Assembly: GCA_037951165.1 (NCBI GenBank)
Contig: JBBDHG010000003.1
Span: 13,274,501 to 13,338,500, forward strand
Source: Lophius americanus
Taxonomy: Eukaryota; Chordata; Actinopteri; Lophiiformes; Lophiidae
Direction: 5' to 3'
Length of the DNA stretch: 64,000 nt
Shown here: piece after piece, positions 46,401-56,999 of the stretch
Numbering within the stretch: position 1 is the first letter of the stretch
Layout of the letters: every line of letters starts with the position of its first letter
Notes under the pieces: model-generated
The model's input: the letters and a program-made list of their open reading frames with translations, nothing else
Told to the model about the DNA's origin: nothing
Databases searched by the model: none
Translations under genes and position numbers: made by a program

Positions 46401-49400
46401 AAAAATGACTTTTTTGTATTTATTGTTTTTTTAGAAAACGAGTTAATTAGTACATTTATTGTTGTAGTAATGTATAAGCAATACTGAATATGAAATATGG
46501 TTTCTTGGAACTATATATTTACATTTGTTATTTAACTTATTGTAATTTTTGTAGTTTTTGTAGTTGTTAATTTTTAACAATTTAGCTGCTTTTTAGCTGC
46601 CTCGCACGGCTAACGAATCCTCAAGGGCCGTTAGCGGGTAAGTAATTATCTTTAGCTTTTACGTATCTCTGATATTTTTCAAACAAATATATATACAGTA
46701 TTTATTTTAAATCTCGCCAAAGTAGCCCTAGGGATTCATGTATTTCCATTTGAGAACCACTGCTCAAGGGAGAATCCGGGATTCACAGTAAATGACAGTT
46801 TTCCTGGTGATGAAAGATTATGTGAAATCCGTGAATTTTATTTCATTTTTTACAGAGCACTAGGAATAAAATCTGAGTACAGGAGTATTTTAGGATTGTC
46901 TCTGCTCAACGGTGTAGTGTACCATCCAAACAGCATGTGATGACATTAATCCAAGGCCACCCTTGTTCCATCTCCTGTAGACACTCTGATCAGCCCCAGT
47001 GGGAAGATCCTGATTCCTGGGATCAGGGAAGCTGTGGCTCCTATCTCTGATGAGGAGTTGAAATTGTACCAGGACATCCAGTTTGATATTGATGCCTACA
47101 AGAACAAGCTCGGTGTCACCCAGCTCATGTACAACAACAAGGTAAGAGTACTTCGACATTGGCTGGATAATATCTATATGTACTTACTATTTCATATTTT
47201 GAGAAAGGGAAATAAGAGGAGAACTATACTGCTGTAGATTTTCAAGAACAAGGCTGATGTGCAAGGCTGTAGCAATCCCAGAGGTATGAAGCTGTTAGCC
47301 ACACAAAGTAGCAGTATGGTTTTTTAATTCATGAAGGAGCACTACAGGTGCAATGTTTACTCTGATAGTACCAGTGGAGAAGTACAGACAATGTCAGAAG
47401 AAGTTGTAGTGTGTCTTTGTGGGATTAGAAAAAAGTGTATGTCAGAGTGTAGAGGGAGGAATTGTGGAATATATGGAGAAGTCTGGAGGGATAGAGGAGT
47501 GTATTAAGAGTTGTACAGGATATGTATGAGAGCAGCGTGACAGCAGTGAGTTCTGTAGTAGGAGTCATGGATGGATTTAAAGTGGAGTTGGGACTGCATG
47601 AAGGATCGGTCCTGAGCCCCTTCTTGTTTGCTATGGTGATGGACAAGTGTCTCCATGGACTATGATGTTCGCGGATGACATTGTGATCCGTGGTAAAAGC
47701 AGTGAGCAGGTGAGAGATAACCTGGAGAGGTGGAGGTATGCGCTGAAGAGAAGAGGAATTTAGGTCAGTTGCAGCAAGACAGAATGGATGTGTGTGAATC
47801 AAAGGGAGGCAGGAAGAGGTGAGGATGCAGGAGAAGAGGTGGAGAAGGTGCCGGTGTATAAATACTTTGCGTCAACTATTCGGAATCGGTAGTATTGAAA
47901 AGAGATGAAGAAGTCAGTGTAGGCAGGGTGGAGTGGGTGGAGAAGAGTGTCAGGAGTTATGTGTGACAGAGGAGTAGCAGCAAGAGTGACGGGAAAGGTT
48001 TACAAGATGGCAGTGAGAGCAGCTCTGCTGTACTGCTTTGAGACGAAGGCTCTGAACAAAAGACAAGAGTTAGAGCTGAAGATGTTAAGATTTTCTTTGT
48101 ACCATTGAAGGTATTTGTTAATCTACAAATAGACACATCCGATCTGCTTTGGAAATAACTTTGGTGTTCCGCATAAGGATTTGTCATAGGTTTTACACGG
48201 GAGGTCTTTCCTGACACAACCCTCGCCACTAGAGGTACACTGGCATGTGACCCCTTCTTGGCTGGGTGCCCCACTCTACACCCCCCATTAATGTACAAAA
48301 ATGCACAAATTCTATATTTAGGAATGGTTGTAATGGTTATGATAGAAATCTGTGGTACATCTGAGCCATCCTGTCCATCATCATCACCACCCCTACCCAT
48401 CCTGATTATTGATAATAATAAACCATTAGTAATTGTCTCCTGTAGGTGGACTTGCTGGCCCACGTTTGGCGCTACCCCACAGTCTCAATCCATGGCATTG
48501 AAGGGGCCTTCTCAGACGCTGGCACAAAGACTGTAATTCCTGCTAAGGTGACTGCTAAGTTCTCCATCAGACAGGTTCCTGACATGGACCCCGCTGTGGT
48601 GGAGAAACAGGTATGTGAGAGGGGTTTCAGATTTATGATAACAAGCAGATCATCTTTACCCATAACCCACCTCTGATATGAACCCAATGGTTTACCTCTT
48701 TAGGTAACAGACTACCTTCACTCGGTGTTCGCCAAGAGGAAGAGTCCCAACAAGCTGAAGGTCACCATGGTGATCGGGGCCAAGCCGTGGCTCTCCGACC
48801 CTAAACATCATCTTTATAAGGCCGGGAAGGCCGCGGTCAAGACAGGTACAGGATTCAGCCATCACCTCAGATACTTCATCTACAACCTCATCCTTCAGGC
48901 ACTTTCAAACTTAATGTCCGAACCTGTATTCAGGTTTTACTCACATTGGTTTGGTTTCACATTTCTGTTTTCAAAACAAACTAACAACTTTTCATGGCAT
49001 GGATTCCTGTCTTCATCATCTATGGGGACTGTGTTTGCCTAAAATCTGGTCCGGACCACCCAGTACGCAAATTATATGCTTGTGGAGGGCATTGAGAGAG
49101 AGAAAGAGAGAGAGAGAATAACAACAACTTCTGTGCAAAAACCTTTTATCTTGTGCGTACAAATTAATTTCAGAATTGGGAGGCAGGCCTCTTCTTTGAA
49201 GACCACTAATGGAGCTGCTCCCCGTTGTCTTTCAGATGCACAGTCGAGGATTCTTGCTGATGACGATCTTATACCTAAGAGCAAAAGCATGTAGAATATG
49301 ATTTTGTAACCTGTTTTTTTTGTTTATGCCATACACATGTTCTTAGGTTTCCGTTTGCGGCTTTGTAGTTTCTAAGTGCTCTTATTTTGAAGGATCCCAG

Positions 49401-51074
49401 CGGAATTAATGTTCATCGTCATTGTGTATGTGTTCTAACTTCCTAAAATTAACGTACGCTCCTTCCATCTGTTTTTCTTCTTCTGTTTGGCGGTGACGGT
49501 ACCCTGCTGGAACTTGATATAATTAGTCCATCAACAAGTGTTTTCAGACTATAAATGTCCATTTTAACCTGATCACTGCTGCAGAGTTGACTCTATGAAT
49601 GTCTCTAATGAGTGAACTTTGACCTCTGACTTGATTTTCCTATCATCCATTGTGATGCTTATTTAACACTCTACCAGTGGTTGCCGTATGCATCCAGGCA
49701 GAGGGTTCATTGTAGAAACCAGGGTGTTTCACCACTCCAGTTTTTGCTGTGTAACGATGCTGATATGTAGAACCTCACCTGTCTACCTGCTTTAGTCGAG
49801 TGTCCGTTGCAAATAAATTTCCCTACGTTCTCCAGTTTTCGACATGGATCCAGATCTGATCCGCGAGGGCGGGACCATCCCCATAGCCAGAAACTTTCAG
49901 GATGTGACGGGGAAAAGCATCATCATGTTGCCCATTGGAGGCTTTGACGACGGGATTCACTCCCAGAATGAGAAAATCAGCAGGTTTGACCGCCTCCCCT
50001 TTCCTTATACTTTATTTTACACGAGATTTTAAACAAAAGCTTCATGTGATTGTGTTTTATGAGGACAAACATGAGGTAAGGGAGAGAAGCATGGATCAGA
50101 GGCTATCAAGCACAAATACTCACTTCATCAACCACATGACTGAAATGATGCTTTATTGTAATATTCACAATAAATGAAACACATGGGACTGAATGCTAAA
50201 GGTTAAGATGGATCAAAGTGAAGGTATACACGCAAGTTTAAATGAATTCCACAAAAAATAACTCAACAACCTTAAGCAGAACAATCTGTAACCACTACAA
50301 ACAGTTATTTTTACTTGAACCAAGCCTCAGGCAAAAACCTGCAACCTTCGATTTAAGGTTGTTGGATTAGTAGCAGCCAAAACTTTTCAAATTTGGTGGA
50401 TAAAGGATTTTCTTTAGGACAAACACTATTAAATATTAAACCCCAAAAATGCCAGATTGCTTAGTCTGCACCTTTTATCTGTTAGCAAGACAGCGGAAAA
50501 ACTGAAGGATGGATTTGCGTGAGAAGTTAGCCAGAGGTAGGTTATTAGTATATCCTAGAGAGGATATACGTTTTAATGACGTCACGTCACGACCTCACAA
50601 TGTGAACTTATCATTAAGTTTTCTTACGAGCAGCGGGTTGGGAAACTTTTGGAGGTTTTTTTTGCTAATATCCTATGAATTAATGGAGGGATTTGCATGA
50701 AACATTACCCAGAGGCAGGTGTTTAGTAGCTGTGGTCCATTAGGACATCAGTATAAATTTATAGAGAATGTTTTTATACAGATGGGTTCAGTAATTAGAA
50801 GGTATTCTAAGAAAAGCAGTCTAATTGATTTCTGGCAGAGATTGACCCCTTCAAGGCTAAACTAAACCAGATTTAACAAAGACTAACCGCTACTAGATTA
50901 CTTCTGTTACTGTTATGGCCTCTTTTCAAATGACTTCATCTGCAGCAGGCAAACGGCTTTCTTACCTTTGTCTTCCTCCACCTTTCTGCCACCAGGTACA
51001 ACTATATAGAAGGAACCAAGTTATTTGTGGCCTACCTGAACGAGGTGTCCAAAATTAAGGAGACCAGTGTGTGA
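36084..51074 (+). CDS. cndp1: Carnosine dipeptidase 1 (secreted beta-Ala-His dipeptidase, M20 family), complete
   Basis: Secreted zinc dipeptidase that hydrolyses carnosine-type Xaa-His dipeptides. Coding exons are 36084-36194, 40266-40409, 41001-41163, 42966-43054, 44057-44254, 45742-45826, 46981-47141, 48446-48610, 48704-48845, 49836-49983 and 50996-51074 (TGA at 51072-51074). They total 1,485 bases (494 residues), against about 507 for human CNDP1. Residues 1-18 form a signal peptide (MDLRLLATILLVFSTVHA). Metal and catalytic residues expected for the family are present: H116 and D118 (YGHVDVQP), D149 (SDNK), E183/E184 (GMEE), D212 (ISD), H244, H333 (SIHGIEGA) and H461 (HSQNEK). N-glycosylation sequons occur at N104 and N134. 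Some segments resemble cytosolic CNDP2 (EGGTIPIA, NYIEGTK), but the signal peptide favours CNDP1. All introns are GT-AG. Confidence 0.95.
37366..37439. repeat. (CT)n microsatellite
   Basis: 37 uninterrupted CT units inside the L2 remnant. Confidence 0.97.
37863..38002 (+). repeat. 28-bp minisatellite, five copies
   Basis: Five consecutive 28-bp units start at 37863, 37891, 37919, 37947 and 37975, beginning cttagtccttccgtctgtcc. The third has small changes (tctgtaggt). It lies inside the L2 remnant. Confidence 0.92.
40266..40409 (+). CDS. cndp1: cndp1 coding exon 2
   Basis: Acceptor TTTTAG, donor GTCAGT. Encodes VLRDWVAIPSDSSTLMMRPE and continues to GGTVEQVDIGEQQ, the N-terminal part of the M20 catalytic domain. 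Confidence 0.95.
40410..41000. other. cndp1 intron 2
   Basis: 591 bases. No repeat or further exon recognised. Confidence 0.5.
41001..41163 (+). CDS. cndp1: cndp1 coding exon 3 (first metal-ligand exon)
   Basis: Acceptor GTGCAG, donor GTAACA. Encodes LPDGGSLALPKVVTALFGND, then STKHTVCIYGHVDVQPAKIE and DGWAMDPYNLTDIN. H116 is a zinc ligand and D118 the catalytic-site Asp. Confidence 0.96.
41164..42965. other. cndp1 intron 3
   Basis: Contains a retroelement tail (41570-41720) shared with 2940-3110 and otherwise AT-rich unassigned sequence. Confidence 0.55.
41570..41720 (+). mobile_element. Retroelement tail related to 2940-3110
   Basis: aaacctatctctgggtaaag then tttcatgcaaatccattcat, matching 2960-2995 closely. 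Confidence 0.6.
42966..43054 (+). CDS. cndp1: cndp1 coding exon 4
   Basis: Acceptor TTGTAG, donor GTGAGT. Encodes NLYGRGTSDNKAPVLAWIHA, then VEAYQALNM. D149 is the bridging metal ligand. The family's usual KGPV is KAPV here. Confidence 0.95.
43055..44056. other. cndp1 intron 4
   Basis: Holds a reversed SINE end (43500-43650). Remainder A-rich and unassigned. Confidence 0.55.
43500..43650 (-). mobile_element. SINE 3'-end fragment, reversed
   Basis: aatggtaaatagactgcact, tatatggagcttttctgctc, then gccagcattcacccattcac: reverse complement of the tail type at 35930-36020. Confidence 0.7.
44057..44254 (+). CDS. cndp1: cndp1 coding exon 5
   Basis: Acceptor TCTGAAG, donor GTTTGA. Encodes ELPVNVKFVIEGMEETGSNG and continues to DYIVISDCSWLSRRPALTYG and TRGNCYFLAE. 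Contains the general base/ligand pair E183-E184 and ligand D212. Confidence 0.96.
44679..44866. promoter_or_regulatory. Cluster of three ETS-type CCGGAAGT sites
   Basis: CCGGAAGT at 44679-44686, 44699-44706 and 44859-44866, all in the same orientation. A TGACGTAA (CRE-like) sits between the first two. It could be an internal promoter, an enhancer or part of a transposon. Confidence 0.5.
45078..45236. repeat. (CA)n-rich microsatellite region
   Basis: Imperfect CA repeats with several pure runs of 8-11 units. Confidence 0.9.
45742..45826 (+). CDS. cndp1: cndp1 coding exon 6
   Basis: Acceptor TTTACAG, donor GTGAGT. Encodes VEGPKQDLHSGVYGGGVIEP, then MTDLIGIL. H244 begins the lid/dimerisation domain. 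Confidence 0.95.
45827..46980. other. cndp1 intron 6
   Basis: Strongly AT-rich. A hAT-like end (tttgagaaccactg) occurs at about 46750-46765 but I found no matching partner end. Confidence 0.5.
46981..47141 (+). CDS. cndp1: cndp1 coding exon 7
   Basis: Acceptor CCTGTAG, donor GTAAGA. Encodes DTLISPSGKILIPGIREAVA and continues to FDIDAYKNKLGVTQLMYNNK, part of the lid domain. Confidence 0.95.
47142..48445. other. cndp1 intron 7
   Basis: Mostly an RTE-type reverse transcriptase remnant (47500-48105). Confidence 0.6.
47500..48105 (+). mobile_element. RTE-type non-LTR retrotransposon fragment
   Basis: Plus strand, broken by stops. Shows VGLHEGSVLSPFLFA-like and MMFADDIVIRGKSSEQV-like segments (the YADD-type RT core), then ERWRYALKRRGI and KTEWMCVNQREAG. 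Same family as the reversed copy at 55985-56586. Confidence 0.75.
48446..48610 (+). CDS. cndp1: cndp1 coding exon 8
   Basis: Acceptor CCTGTAG, donor GTATGT. Encodes VDLLAHVWRYPTVSIHGIEG, then AFSDAGTKTVIPAKVTAKFS and continues to VVEKQ. Contains the conserved SIHGIEGAF substrate-site segment. Confidence 0.96.
48704..48845 (+). CDS. cndp1: cndp1 coding exon 9
   Basis: Acceptor CTTTAG after a 93-base intron, donor GTACAG. Encodes VTDYLHSVFAKRKSPNKLKV and continues to KPWLSDPKHHLYKAGKAAVK. Confidence 0.95.
48846..49835. other. cndp1 intron 9
   Basis: Holds the second copy of the unnamed repeat (49140-49430) preceded by a short GA tract. Remainder unassigned. Confidence 0.55.
49140..49430 (+). 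repeat. Unnamed dispersed repeat, copy B
   Basis: Parallels 20287-20520: ggcaggcctcttctttga, ctgctccccgttgtctttc, gattcttgctg, atacctaagagcaaaagc, taagtgctcttattttgaag. No family recognised. Confidence 0.7.
49836..49983 (+). CDS. cndp1: cndp1 coding exon 10
   Basis: Acceptor TCTCCAG, donor GTTTGA. Encodes VFDMDPDLIREGGTIPIARN, then FQDVTGKSIIMLPIGGFDDG and IHSQNEKIS. H461 is the last zinc ligand. Confidence 0.96.
49984..50995. other. cndp1 intron 10
   Basis: About 1 kb, unassigned. A phrase tggatttgcgtgagaagtta near 50510 is echoed at 50690 (gatttgcatgaaacattac), suggesting a degraded repeat. Confidence 0.45.
50996..51074 (+). CDS. cndp1: cndp1 coding exon 11 and stop
   Basis: Acceptor CCACCAG. 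Encodes YNYIEGTKLFVAYLNEVSKI, then KETSV and a TGA stop. Confidence 0.95.
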
Positions 51075-51148
51075 ACCTCATCGTTAAAGGACCTCCTGCT
51101 GTGACCTCTCGCCTACACAAGCCTGGTTTATTTTCACTGTGCCTTTAC

Positions 51149-51219
51149 CTCTCTCTCTCTCTCTCCCTCTCTCTCTCCCTCTCTCTCTCTCTCTCTCCCT
51201 CTCTCTCTCCCTCTCTCTC

Positions 51220-51253
<34 letters not shown>

Positions 51254-51254
51254 C
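51149..51254. repeat. (CT)n tract in cndp1 3' UTR
   Basis: CT repeats with regularly placed CCCT interruptions, starting 75 bases after the stop codon. Confidence 0.95.
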
Positions 51255-51364
51255 TGGGTTCTAAAGGAACCAGTAACTTTTGGGACGTGTTTTAAAAAAG
51301 GTCAATACAACTGGACCTTCACTCATAAAGCAACTCTGAGCAACAAAGATCATTCCCCTGTGTG

Positions 51365-52075
51365 ATATACTGTGGAAAAAAAAGACACACCGTAAACCTG
51401 TTTACAATGACATTACATAAAACTACAGTAGGATACAATAAATTCACTCTATTATATAGATAATGATATATTATACACTAAGTAGAAAAGGAAGTATATA
51501 ATAATATAATATAAAGTAAGGCGGGTTTCTCTACACTGTTTCAATTTAACGTTAAAATTACGGTATAAACTGTCAATTGGTAAAAGTAAGAGACGGTAAA
51601 ATTAAAAAGAGTAGATGCAGTGGATTCACCTCAATCAAGAAACAGTAAATAACTCAGAATTACACAGTGAGAGTACAAACGTATGATAAAATTAAAGAGC
51701 AATTACAGAAAAATACTTGAACAGTCATTACTTCCTTCTGAAATTAAAGTATTATTCCGTCTGAATTACAGCTTTTGCTGCTGAGTTAATTAATAGTTGC
51801 AATAATAAAAAAATAAAAAAATCTAACCACTTAGGAAGAACTTCCCTCCATTTCTACAGAAATGCGTCATTGGAAATGCGCCGTGTGCGTCTAAAAATAT
51901 TGTTGATTCCAAGGTAATTTCTTGTCATTTACTGTGCTTGTAAGGAGATTTACAGTAAATCTGTTTTTCATAGTAATTTACCGTCATGCTACATGGTCCA
52001 CATATTTTTTACGGGGAAATTATGGCAATATCTTACAATGAATCATCCCAATGTTTTTTTTTTACAGCGTACATT
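51365..52075. mobile_element. MITE-like block with 'tacactgtaaaa'-type ends
   Basis: Left end atactgtggaaaaaaaag and right end (reversed) gtacgctgtaaaaaaaaaa resemble the inverted 'tacactgtaaaa' ends of fish MITEs. Internal acggtaaa and acagtaaat phrases recur. No target-site duplication was confirmed. Confidence 0.45.
51437..51442 (+). terminator. cndp1: Polyadenylation signal AATAAA for cndp1
   Basis: First canonical AATAAA after the cndp1 stop codon, 363 bases downstream. It appears to lie inside a MITE-like repeat block. A CATAAA variant at about 51325 is an alternative. Confidence 0.5.
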
Positions 52076-52615
52076 GGTAGTTCTAAAACTCGGTGTGTAT
52101 TTTAATGAAGGTTTTAACTGTGTAGCAGGAGAGGAAATGTACAAAATGTTTCTGAAGGTGCTGAACGAACGCAGACGTGGTGGACGGTGTGACCCACGCC
52201 GGAGTGGAGAGGTGAATGTGAATCCTGAGTGGAGAGCTTCACACCAGCTTACTTCATGTCGGCAGAAAGAAAATAAACTAGATTTGTCATTAGATTGGGA
52301 GTTAGAAATCTTCTTCTTCAGAATATTAACGTCACGAGGTCAACAATAGATTTCAACGACTGCAGAGCCAGAGAACCCCGTCTGAGACCCGGATCTGATT
52401 CAATGAGCAAATAAAAAAGAGTGTTTGAAACTCTCTCTGTATGAATCTACGTGTCTGTCTGATATCTGATGGCGAAGGCGTCGGCATGTTGTACTACTGA
52501 TGTGCTCAATGAGACAATCACACAGACACTGTTCACTCGTTCATGACGCATGTATCTCCTAATCACTGAAACGGTTATTAAATACGCTCTGAATGAATCT
52601 CCACGATATATCTTA

Positions 52616-53030
52616 CACCGGTCAGCCACAACATTATAACCACTGAAAGGTTCCTGTTCCGGGTCCAGACCGTGGGAACAAGGGACATTTTTTGTATTTT
52701 TTAGATAAATATATTTTTTTCGATTATATATTTTAGATTTTTCATATCTATGTTGAAACACATGGTTAGGTGTGAGGGGGCGGAATAAAGAATGCGGCAG
52801 GGAAAGTTTTGTCCAGATGTTGATGTTGGAAGCAGGGAAAATGAACACGCGTCAGGATGTGAGAGACTTTAACAAGGATCAGATTGTGATCGCTGTTCGA
52901 TTGGATCAGAACATCTCCAGAACTGGAGTCCTTGTTGGGTGTTCCTGGTCTGCATTGGTTAAAACCTACCAAGGTGGTCTAAGGTATGACAACTGGTGAC
53001 CCGGTGGCAGGGTCACTGATGAGATGGTGC
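52616..53030 (+). mobile_element. Tc1-like transposon, 5' fragment
   Basis: Starts TA|caccggtcagccacaacat, the same end as 27217. A 52-codon frame from 52841 (RQDVRDFNKDQIVIAVRLDQ, then NISRTGVLVGCSWSALVKTY) is the N-terminal DNA-binding helix-turn-helix region of a Tc1 transposase. It then stops; the catalytic domain is missing. Confidence 0.75.
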
Positions 53031-53938
53031 CACTACTTTTCAGTATGTGTGTGCTTTGTGATGTTTTACTAATAAATTCATAATTTAAATATCAATACAG
53101 TAATATACGAAGCAATAACAGATTAGAAACATGAATATTTTAAGTATAAGATGTATAAACTACAATAGGATGACGTAATATCATGAAACATATTTGAATC
53201 GAAAATGTAATTACCACATAAATAAGACTTCATGTCATGATAGTATGACAAGGTCATTATCAACGTCAGATTCCATATTTGATACAAAATATTCAAATAA
53301 TTTAAAACCCATTTATCATTTTTAAAATGAAAAATAAATACTTTAAAGAGATATTTTACTAAAATCTTGTTCAACTTTGAAATTCTTCAAATATCTTTTG
53401 ATACAATCTTTTATTTATTTATTTATTATTTACCTTAACTCATCTTAACTTGTCGCTCCACTTTCACTAAATATCAGCGATAAAACATATATTTGTCTCA
53501 TGTGACGTGTGTGTGACAGAAAATGAGCAGTACAACAGTCCTTTTTTATTTTTTTACAAATTAAATATTTATTATACGTACATAAATAATACAGACATAC
53601 GTGACCTTCCCAGCAGTTACACACCCAGATGTCGATGAGGAGGGTGCTGCCCTCCTGGCGTCCTGCAGGTCGCTGTGAGTCATGGAGGATGTTGTGAGAG
53701 AAGACGTGAGGAAGAAGAGCGTCTACACCTTCCAGAAACACATTTTTTACAACTTTTATCATAAAGATGTTAATAGAAACTTCACGAGGAAGTGTCCACA
53801 CTATTTATTCTATAATCTAATGTTACAGCCACGTTACAGTTGGACCCATCCTCCCAGCAGGAAGCGGTGGGGAGGAACCCTGGTGTTGTGAAGAAGCCGG
53901 ACCTCACACTTTAGCGGCCTGATTCACAACACCAGCTG
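53031..53938. other. AT-rich spacer
   Basis: No gene supported. A minus-strand frame 53445-53801 has no recognised domain. Confidence 0.4.
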
Positions 53939-53947
53939 ACCCTCCTC

Positions 53948-53990
53948 ACCCTCAGATGACCCTCAGATGACCCCCAGATGACCCTCCTCC
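53948..53990. repeat. 11-bp tandem repeat
   Basis: accctcagatg, accctcagatg, acccccagatg, then accctcctcc: three to four units. Confidence 0.85.
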
Positions 53991-54059
53991 CCTAGCAGTC
54001 CTGAAGTATGCAACAGGGATGTGTAAAAGGAGCGCAGTCCTCTCCCTACTCTGCCTCCC

Positions 54060-54140
54060 ACCCAATGTTAGCTGGGATAGGCTCCAGCCCCCCGTGACCC
54101 TGAACAGGATGAGCAGTAGATAATGAATGAATGAGTGAAG
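54060..54140 (+). mobile_element. Retroposon tail
   Basis: gctgggataggctccagccc, then acaggatgagcagtagataa and an aatgaatgaatg end. Confidence 0.6.
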
Positions 54141-54689
54141 ATAAGAGAGTCCACACATGACATTTGATGATGATGGCATCATCATCAAACACATTGTTGG
54201 CTGCAGGTTAGCCCCTTCTTTCTTATCATTTTATCATTTAATGGCAGTTTTGTAACGAAACAATCAATTCATGTGATGATCAGAAGCTTCATTTGTGTTT
54301 GTGTATCTACTCATGTGAGATTAGCTTTTCTCAAGAGGTGTTAAAATATGACAAAAATAAAGGAATAAACTTCAAACATGATGTGAAATATTCGTCAACA
54401 TCTCCCATCTGGTATAAAAGACCGTCAAACTGCTGCCCAGTGTTTCCAGACACTTTATTTATCTCAGTGGACAAACAGAAACAGTAGGTCCACAAAAGTA
54501 AATCGAGTTCTCCCACCTTTGAATCATTTCTGTAGAGACTCGAACCTCATTGAAGATACTCACCTCCACTCACTTCTTCTCTACTTCCTGTCTACCACTG
54601 ACAGCAGAGATGGTGAAGCTGCAAATAATGAAAACTCTGACTTGAAGGTGGAGCTCAGCAGAGAAGCGCATGTGCAGGAATTACAACTT

Positions 54690-54704
54690 CCACCAGAGGG
54701 CGCT
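54690..54704 (+). promoter_or_regulatory. CTCF-type motif
   Basis: CCACCAGAGGGCGCT fits the CTCF core consensus CCASYAGRKGGCRSY at all 15 positions. It lies about 3.6 kb downstream of cndp1. Confidence 0.5.
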
Positions 54705-55169
54705 GTAAATAAAGCTGCACCCTTTTCTTTATGCGGATGTCTATGGCGAGGATCTGATGCATTTTCTGGTCCCAAACCACAGTCGACCCTGCAGAAAATG
54801 AGACGAAAAAGATTCCAGATATGAGCGTCAAGGAGAGAATTCTCCTGCAGGTCGGTGCTGATCTTCTCTAACTCTTCTCTAGGAGGGGGTGTCGGAGCCC
54901 AGTCACCCGCGAGAATCCATTTAGTCTCCGATGTGTACAGGGACCTCGTATGGCGGTCAGGGCCCTGATGGAACTGAGAATAACTGTCCTGGCCTTAATC
55001 CACCTGTGTGTGCACAAAAGACTGAAATCCTGCTGTGGGGAAGTAGGTTTGCAGTGAAACGATCTCATAGAATCTTTAAATTCACTATAATACGTTTGAA
55101 TAATGAGAAAGATTGAAGTGAGGCTGCTGGGATATATGACCTGAGTTGATGGTACGTAATCAAACATCT

Positions 55170-55984
55170 GAAATACTATGATCCTCTAAATGATATAACT
55201 CTGGAAAAGAACCCTTATCCTTCAAATTATCAGATTCTAGTCACATAAAACCTCCATTTCCTCAAACGGCCACAAAAACAATAATAATGAATATGATACA
55301 ATAAAAACTATTTAAAAAACAATCAACCTATCGCCATCGCCATCGCCAATTTTAAATAAATTATTTAAGGAAAAGATTAAATAAGCAACATGAATAATAC
55401 AAATAGACTAAAATGTCAATGCAAAAAATAAAAATAAAAACACATAAAGATGTAGAAAGATAAAATATTAAGAAAACTGAAATAAATATAGAAACATTAG
55501 ATAATAATAATAATAATAGTTTTAATAAAAACCTAAAATCTAGAAATCTAGACAATAAAAATTACATTTTGCTTTCTTGTTATTGCTTGATGTTCTTTTC
55601 TCAGGATAAATTTGGTTTAGACAGTGAATTACTTAAATAGACAACATTCCCCCCCAAAATGCAAAACCTTTACAAAACTCAAGCCCATTACATGATCAAA
55701 CTCAAAATGATTTAAAAAAGAAAAAAGGAAAATGTAATAAAAAAAGTGGAAAGAGAAAATTAGATATACTTTTTATAGAGAAAACCCCATAGAGGATTAA
55801 AGATTAAAAATAATAGTATAATCTATAAGATTACAAATGAAAATCTGTGAATTACAGGCAATTCATTACTTTTACAAATTGCCAAAACATTTGATTAGAA
55901 GTAAAAGTCTTGAATTTATATGGTCTTCTACCATAAAGAGTGATAATGTAGTTGGTGCTCCTGTATGTGACGGTGACCAAATGG
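55170..55984. other. AT-rich spacer
   Basis: Very A/T-rich with runs of aataat. No gene or clear repeat. Confidence 0.5.
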
Positions 55985-56586
55985 CTGTTCATCCAGAAAC
56001 CTCCTCTTCCCCAATCTTTCCTGCCTGGCAGCTCCATCTCTAGCATCCTTCTACCAATAGATCCACTATCCCTCCTCTTCATCATCATCATCATCGTCAT
56101 AACCATCTCCATCTGGCTTCTCTGACTTTGTCTCCAAGACGTCTTATCGGGGTTGTCCCTCTGATGAGCTCCTTTCCAATCCTGTCAATCCTCGACACTC
56201 CTAAAGAAACCCTAAACATCTTCAACTCTGCCTCCTGTCCTCTGATCACAGCCACCGTCTCAGAACCATCCAGCGGAGCTGCTCTCACCACCATCTTGTA
56301 AACTTTGCCTTCACTCTTGCTCTTATGTCACAGATAACTCCTGATACTCTTCTACAACCACTCAAACCTGACTGCACTCTCCACATCATCCCTTTTCCAT
56401 ACTCCCAATTACTCTGAACACTCTGGACAGTTGAGCCCTGGTACGTTCATAAACTCCTGAACCTTCTTCACCTCTACCCCTTACTTCTTCAACATTCCAC
56501 CTGCCTCCCTTTCATTCACACACATGTATTCTGTCTCGCTGCCACTGACCTCCATTTCCCTCTCTCCAGTGCATACCTCCACCTCA
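55985..56586 (-). mobile_element. RTE-type non-LTR retrotransposon 3' fragment
   Basis: Minus-strand frames give TEYMCVNEREAGG, KVYKMVVRAAPLDGSETVAV, EAELKMFRVSLGVSRIDRIG, then RLGDKVREARWRW and RRMLEMELPGRK. These are consecutive pieces of the post-RT region of fish RTE-type elements. Several frameshifts; inactive. Confidence 0.8.
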
Positions 56587-56999
56587 CCGGGGTTTTCTTG
56601 TCATTTGTTTTTACATTTCCATCGGTCCCGCGGAGACAAAGCCAATGTTTTTGTTCATTTACGTTTTATTTCTCACTAGTTTTATCTGATCTTTACCCCC
56701 ATATACCAAGATCAGACCACAGACGTAGACCTCGCTTGCATTCATCCTGCCCAGACAAAGTTCACCTCCCTGTTGTCCTCAAATATTTTTAAAACTAGCT
56801 TTCATAAACGAAACTAACATAACTTTTGGATGGTGGTTAATGAAAAAGTCAGGAGAGTTGACTACAGCCTTTTTTTCCTGGGTTTTTACATCTCAGAGAT
56901 AACGCTAAACTAATGATCTATTGATGTCAATAAATATATATTATATATATATACTATAAATACTATATATATATATATAGTATTTCTACACCCAACAAT

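Larger units (their letters stand above)
51075..51460 (+). other. cndp1: cndp1 3' UTR with CT tract
   Basis: Sequence after the stop codon. It contains a long CT/CCCT tract from about 75 bases after the stop, then a canonical AATAAA at 51437-51442. No earlier AATAAA was found. The cleavage site is inferred to be about 15-20 bases further on. Confidence 0.55.

Noticed and set aside
46750..46765. Second hAT element end
   Set aside because: Only one end is visible. No matching partner end and 8-bp duplication were found in the intron.
47957..48463. 168-codon minus-strand ORF
   Set aside because: Antisense to the RTE remnant and to cndp1 exon 8 boundary sequence; no domain.
53445..53801. 118-codon minus-strand ORF with an AATAAA-like site downstream
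   Set aside because: Considered as a terminal exon of an unknown gene, but there is no upstream exon, no acceptor in frame and no recognised family.
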